Shown here piece after piece: positions 6,442 to 9,121 of a stretch of DNA of 9,121 nt. A program made the position numbers and the translations under genes. The stretch is from an uncultured Caldilineales bacterium (GTDB lineage Bacteria; Chloroflexota; Anaerolineae; JAAEKA01). Every line of letters begins with the position of its first letter. Positions within the stretch are counted from its first letter, which is position 1. The stretch covers positions 1-9,121 of the forward strand of contig CALESQ010000056.1 of NCBI GenBank assembly GCA_937907455.1, given 5' to 3'. The notes beneath the pieces were generated by a model. It was not told where the DNA came from. It did not search any database and worked only from the letters and a program-made list of their open reading frames with translations.

Positions 6442-8073
6442 CTATTCCGCCGGAAATGCTTCGTTCAGCTTTTTGGCGACGAAGTCCATGTCCTCGATCA
6501 GGCCGGCCTGCGCGGCGTAGATGCCGGGCAGGTTGAGCGACTGCGGCAGGTTGGGGTCAGTTTGACCCGCGCCGACGGCCCAGCGCAGCCCGTCGGTGGC
6601 AACCTTCAAAGCCGCCTCGCGCGCGTGGATGCGCGCCATCGCCTGACGGGTCGGCACATCCAGCGGGATCGCCTCGGTCGGATGGCTGGTCACTGTCTCG
6701 GCAAAGATCGCTGCCGTTTCGGCGTAGGCGATCAACTCGCCCAGGCGGAACAAAATATGCTGGTTGCGGGTCAGGCGGTCAATGCGGCTGCGCTCCAGCA
6801 CCTGCGCCAGGGCGCGCAGCGCCAGCGCCGCGGTGCCTGCGCCGTTGTTCGGCTCGGCGCGGTGCAGTTGATCCAGCCGCGCGGCCCAATCGTTGTAGAA
6901 CGCGCCCTTGGTCTTGAGGTGCGCCTGCCAGCGGTCGCGGGCAATCGTCCATTCCATGATCTCGGAGGTGCCTTCGTAGATCGTGGTGATCTTGACGTCG
7001 CGCTTGACCTTCTCCACCATGTATTCTTTGGTGTAGCCGTAGCCGCCCAATGCCTGGATCGAATCCTCGGCGGCCTTGTTGCCCGCTTCCGTCGCCATGT
7101 ACTTGGCGACTGCGCCTTCGGTCTGCAAATCCGGCTCGCCGTCGTCAATGCGCCGGGCTGTCCATTCGATGTAAGCGCGGGCAGCTTCCAGGCGGGTGGC
7201 GTTCGGCACGACCAGCTTGTGCGAATGGCCTTGCTTCTGGCTGAGGGGTGCGCCACCCTGGATGCGCACCTGCGAATAGGGGATAGCGCGCTTCAACGCC
7301 GACCAGCCGCCGCCCAGGCCAAACGCGGCCACCATCAGACGGGTGTAGCCAAACACAGCCTGCGCCTGGGCCAAGCCCTGACCCTCGACGCCGCCGACCA
7401 AATCACCCACGGGGGCGTACACATCTTCCAGGAACAGGGCCGCGGTGTTGCTGGCGCGGATGCCGTGCTTGTCTTCGCGCTTGCCCTGCGAAAAGCCCTC
7501 CACGCCCTTTTCGATCACAAACCAGGTGGGGCCGCCGGGTGCGTTCGCCAAAATCGTGTACAGCGTGGCGACGCCGCCATTGCTGATCCACTGCTTGCGG
7601 CCACTGAGCTTATAGCCCACCACAACGCCATCTTCTTCCACCGGCGTGGCCTTCGTCTTGAGGCTGCCGAGGTCGCTGCCGGCCTGCGGTTCGGTTGCGC
7701 CATAGGCCACCAGTAGGCCTTCGTTGGCAATGCGGCCCATCCAGCGCTTCTGCTGTTCAGGCGTACCGCCAACCGTGATCGGGTCGCTACCCAGGAAAGT
7801 CGCTAAAACACCGGTGGCAATGCCCAGGTCAATTCCCGCCATCACCTCGGAAACGCGGTAGATATCGTATGCGCCGCCGCCCATGCCGTCCATTTCTTCC
7901 GGGATAAACAGCAGATGCAAACCAATGTCCTGATACAGCTCGTCCAGCACTTCCTGAGGAAACTCATCCTTGTAGTCCAGATCCAGCAGGAATTCGTTGG
8001 TGAGTTTCTTTTCCGCGTACTTGCTCAACGTGGTTAGCACCTGGTTAAGCTCTTTGCGATCCAGTCCGGCCAT
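6442..8073 (-). CDS. Long-form acyl-CoA dehydrogenase (flavoprotein)
   Basis: 543 residues; start ATG 8073-8071, with GGAGG ten bases upstream, and stop TAG at 6444-6442. The product is a cytosolic FAD enzyme that oxidises an acyl thioester to the alpha,beta-enoyl form and passes electrons to an electron transfer flavoprotein (family knowledge). Visible motifs are ATEPQAGSD (126-134), the FAD/substrate signature; a GRKQWISNGG strand; and IYEGTSEIMEW with Glu367 (codon 6973-6975), the position of the catalytic base in medium-chain type enzymes. About 140 residues follow the catalytic core, making it longer than the usual 380 or so and closer to the long- and very-long-chain forms. The synthase gene follows 244 bp downstream in the same direction. 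A role in desaturating or recycling the synthase's acyl product or starter is inferred; ordinary fatty acid degradation is the alternative. Substrate unknown. Confidence 0.93.
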   Translation of the reverse strand: MAGLDRKELNQVLTTLSKYAEKKLTNEFLLDLDYKDEFPQEVLDELYQDIGLHLLFIPEEMDGMGGGAYDIYRVSEVMAGIDLGIATGVLATFLGSDPITVGGTPEQQKRWMGRIANEGLLVAYGATEPQAGSDLGSLKTKATPVEEDGVVVGYKLSGRKQWISNGGVATLYTILANAPGGPTWFVIEKGVEGFSQGKREDKHGIRASNTAALFLEDVYAPVGDLVGGVEGQGLAQAQAVFGYTRLMVAAFGLGGGWSALKRAIPYSQVRIQGGAPLSQKQGHSHKLVVPNATRLEAARAYIEWTARRIDDGEPDLQTEGAVAKYMATEAGNKAAEDSIQALGGYGYTKEYMVEKVKRDVKITTIYEGTSEIMEWTIARDRWQAHLKTKGAFYNDWAARLDQLHRAEPNNGAGTAALALRALAQVLERSRIDRLTRNQHILFRLGELIAYAETAAIFAETVTSHPTEAIPLDVPTRQAMARIHAREAALKVATDGLRWAVGAGQTDPNLPQSLNLPGIYAAQAGLIEDMDFVAKKLNEAFPAE

Positions 8074-8083
8074 TGTCCTGATA

Positions 8084-8088
8084 CCTCC
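8084..8088 (-). promoter_or_regulatory. Ribosome binding site of the acyl-CoA dehydrogenase
   Basis: GGAGG on the minus strand, ten bases before ATG 8073-8071. It favours this start over an in-frame ATG at 8166, whose added 31 residues look unlike the family N-terminus. Confidence 0.8.
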
Positions 8089-8171
8089 GTATGACGAAAA
8101 ATAAAATGATTGCAACACGCAAACGGCGTGCCAGCTATGGCGCACCGCGTCAAAATGTCGATTCAAACCAA

Positions 8172-8221
8172 AGGCAGACTGCCTGTGTCAGCCGGTTGCG
8201 GCTAACTCGCTTGGTCTGCCT
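8172..8221. promoter_or_regulatory. Structured inverted-repeat element upstream of the dehydrogenase
   Basis: AGGCAGAC (8172-8179) pairs perfectly with GTCTGCCT (8214-8221). Inside, AGCCG (8190-8194) and CGGCT (8199-8203) form a second stem with a GTTG loop. AGGCAG-A-CTGCCT at 8172-8184 is also a 13-bp palindrome, giving three copies of the same hexamer. It may be a 5' leader structure, an operator, or the terminator of the upstream permease unit (TTTGGTTT follows on the minus strand). The sequence does not decide between these. Confidence 0.5.
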
Positions 8222-8237
8222 CTGCATAGGACTATTG

Positions 8238-8266
8238 ATTTAATGCTACGAGTGTTATTGTAACAA
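8238..8266 (-). promoter_or_regulatory. Possible sigma-70-like promoter for the dehydrogenase-synthase unit
   Basis: Minus strand: TTGTTA (8266-8261) as -35, a 17-bp spacer, and TTAAAT (8243-8238) as -10. Each box matches four of six consensus bases. Transcription from here would give a leader of roughly 150 nt that includes the hairpin at 8172-8221. It lies in the AT-rich part of the intergenic region. It is a visual match only. Confidence 0.3.
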
Positions 8267-8433
8267 GACTTTGTGAAAAAAAGTATGAGCTAAATCATAA
8301 AGCGGGTACAGATTTCAGGCGCAAGTATACACAGCGCCGAGTATTACGCAAGAACCATGTGCCCAGGATAGTGCAATTGAACATTAGTATCGTACGCTCA
8401 AACCCAAACTTCACTCGTTACCTCGCCCTCTCA

Positions 8434-9121
8434 CTATTCATAACGCAACGCATCAATTGGATTCAGGCTGGCCGCGCGCGTGGCGGGATAGATGCCAAAG
8501 AACAGCCCCACCAACAACGAAAACCCAGTAGCCAGCAGCACGCTTTGCAAGGTTACCACCGCAATCAGGTTGTCCTGCAAGCTGGAGATAGCGATAGCGC
8601 CTGCCCAGCCCAACGCAATGCCGATCAAGCCGCCGATCAACGACAGCACCATAGCCTCGATCAGAAATTGCAGCAGGATGTCTTGCCGCCGCGCGCCGAC
8701 TGCCTTACGAATGCCGATCTCGCGCGTGCGCTCGGTGACACTCACCAGCATGATATTCATAATGCCGATACCACCCACCAACAACGAAATGGCCGCAATT
8801 GCGCCCAGAAACAGCGTGATCACGCCGGTGATCTGGCCGAAAATAGCAACCAGATCAGCCTGGTTGATGACAGTGAAATCGTCGTCGTCGCGAAACTGAA
8901 TGTTGTGACGCTGGCGCAGCAACTCCTCTACCTGTGAGCGCGCAGCATCCATGCGGTCTTCCGAAACCACCTGCATATAGATCACCGACAGCAGCGGTTC
9001 ACCGCGTGAATTGCGATTAGCGGGCGTCAACCGTTCCTGCATGGTAGTCATAGGAATAAAGATCAGGTCGTCTTCGCTGCCGAAGGCACCGCCGCCTTTC
9101 TCCTCCATAATGCCGATCACC
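8434..9121 (-). CDS. MacB/FtsX-type ABC transporter permease, C-terminal part only
   Basis: 228 codons are visible, ending at TAG 8436-8434; the 5' part lies beyond the right edge, so the GTG at 9120 is an internal Val. Visible order: the end of the extracytoplasmic MacB-like core domain (GIMEEKGGGAFG, then FIPMTTMQERL and a stretch ending DDDDFTV), then the FtsX permease domain. That domain has membrane segments at about 92-122, 150-178 and 193-215 of the visible part. Between the first two lies the conserved cytoplasmic loop ERTREIGIRKAVGA, and the tail is YPATRAASLNPIDALRYE. The family works with an ATPase partner to drive export or mechanotransmission across the membrane. The substrate cannot be read from this fragment. 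It is separated by 360 bp from the dehydrogenase, so a functional link is doubtful. Confidence 0.93.
   Translation of the reverse strand, partial: VIGIMEEKGGGAFGSEDDLIFIPMTTMQERLTPANRNSRGEPLLSVIYMQVVSEDRMDAARSQVEELLRQRHNIQFRDDDDFTVINQADLVAIFGQITGVITLFLGAIAAISLLVGGIGIMNIMLVSVTERTREIGIRKAVGARRQDILLQFLIEAMVLSLIGGLIGIALGWAGAIAISSLQDNLIAVVTLQSVLLATGFSLLVGLFFGIYPATRAASLNPIDALRYE

Larger units (their letters stand above)
8074..8433. other. 360-bp intergenic region between permease and dehydrogenase
   Basis: No convincing gene. It is AT-richer than its surroundings between about 8230 and 8310, and holds the promoter-like boxes, the inverted repeat and the dehydrogenase ribosome binding site listed separately. 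A weak GGCGC/GCGCC pair (8318-8322, 8334-8338) is the only other structure seen. No tRNA or obvious small RNA was recognised. Confidence 0.7.

Noticed and set aside
8074..8166. A 31-codon N-terminal extension of the acyl-CoA dehydrogenase
   Set aside because: The extension shows no family similarity, and a good GGAGG site sits before the ATG at 8073.
8172..8221. tRNA or known riboswitch in the hairpin region
   Set aside because: There is no cloverleaf, T-loop or anticodon arm pattern, and no riboswitch core that I recognise; only nested stems are visible.
8359..8937. Plus-strand frame of 192 codons over the permease end
   Set aside because: It overlaps the clear FtsX-domain sequence in antisense and has a Gln/His/Asp-rich, domain-free translation.

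Overview
The window is a GC-rich bacterial fragment with three genes, all on the minus strand, read from high to low coordinates. In order of transcription they are: the 3' end of a MacB/FtsX-type ABC transporter permease (9121-8434); a long-form acyl-CoA dehydrogenase (8073-6442); and the first 2065 codons of a giant multidomain ketosynthase/acyltransferase protein (6197 to the left edge, unfinished). The large protein resembles the PfaA subunit of polyunsaturated fatty acid (PUFA) synthases and related iterative type I polyketide synthases. The organism cannot be named from the sequence. The protein style and the short tandem octamer repeats would fit Chloroflexota or another GC-rich environmental lineage, but this is a weak inference.

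The synthase is the centre of interest. Its order is ketosynthase KS1 (Cys215, His349, His387), malonyl-type acyltransferase AT (Ser710, HAFH around 812-815), a second divergent ketosynthase KS2 (Cys1274, His1422, His1462), an Ala/Pro-rich linker, then at least three tandem acyl carrier protein (ACP) domains, the last cut by the window edge. PfaA has no second KS between AT and the ACP array. In all three ACPs the residue that aligns with the phosphopantetheine-carrying serine is threonine (GIDT or GVDT). ACP2 and ACP3 are a recent 486-bp in-frame duplication. Their shared ACP cores differ at eight positions, all synonymous third bases, followed by 253 bp with no difference. Linkers between the ACPs are built from 13-residue and 16-residue tandem units.

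The 244 bp between the dehydrogenase and the synthase is made almost wholly of octamer-based repeats of the GTA-x-ACAA type, arranged as two inverted arrays around a small hairpin. Repeats with the same 8-bp period occur inside the synthase gene, exactly at the KS1-AT and AT-KS2 linkers. This suggests that the repeat family has supplied or expanded interdomain linkers.

The 360 bp upstream of the dehydrogenase holds a possible sigma-70-like promoter and a structured inverted-repeat element. The working picture is a dehydrogenase-synthase transcription unit making a lipid or polyketide-like acyl product. The dehydrogenase could introduce or tailor a double bond, and the remaining modules (more ACPs, reductase, dehydratase) are expected beyond the left edge. 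The permease probably belongs to a separate upstream unit.
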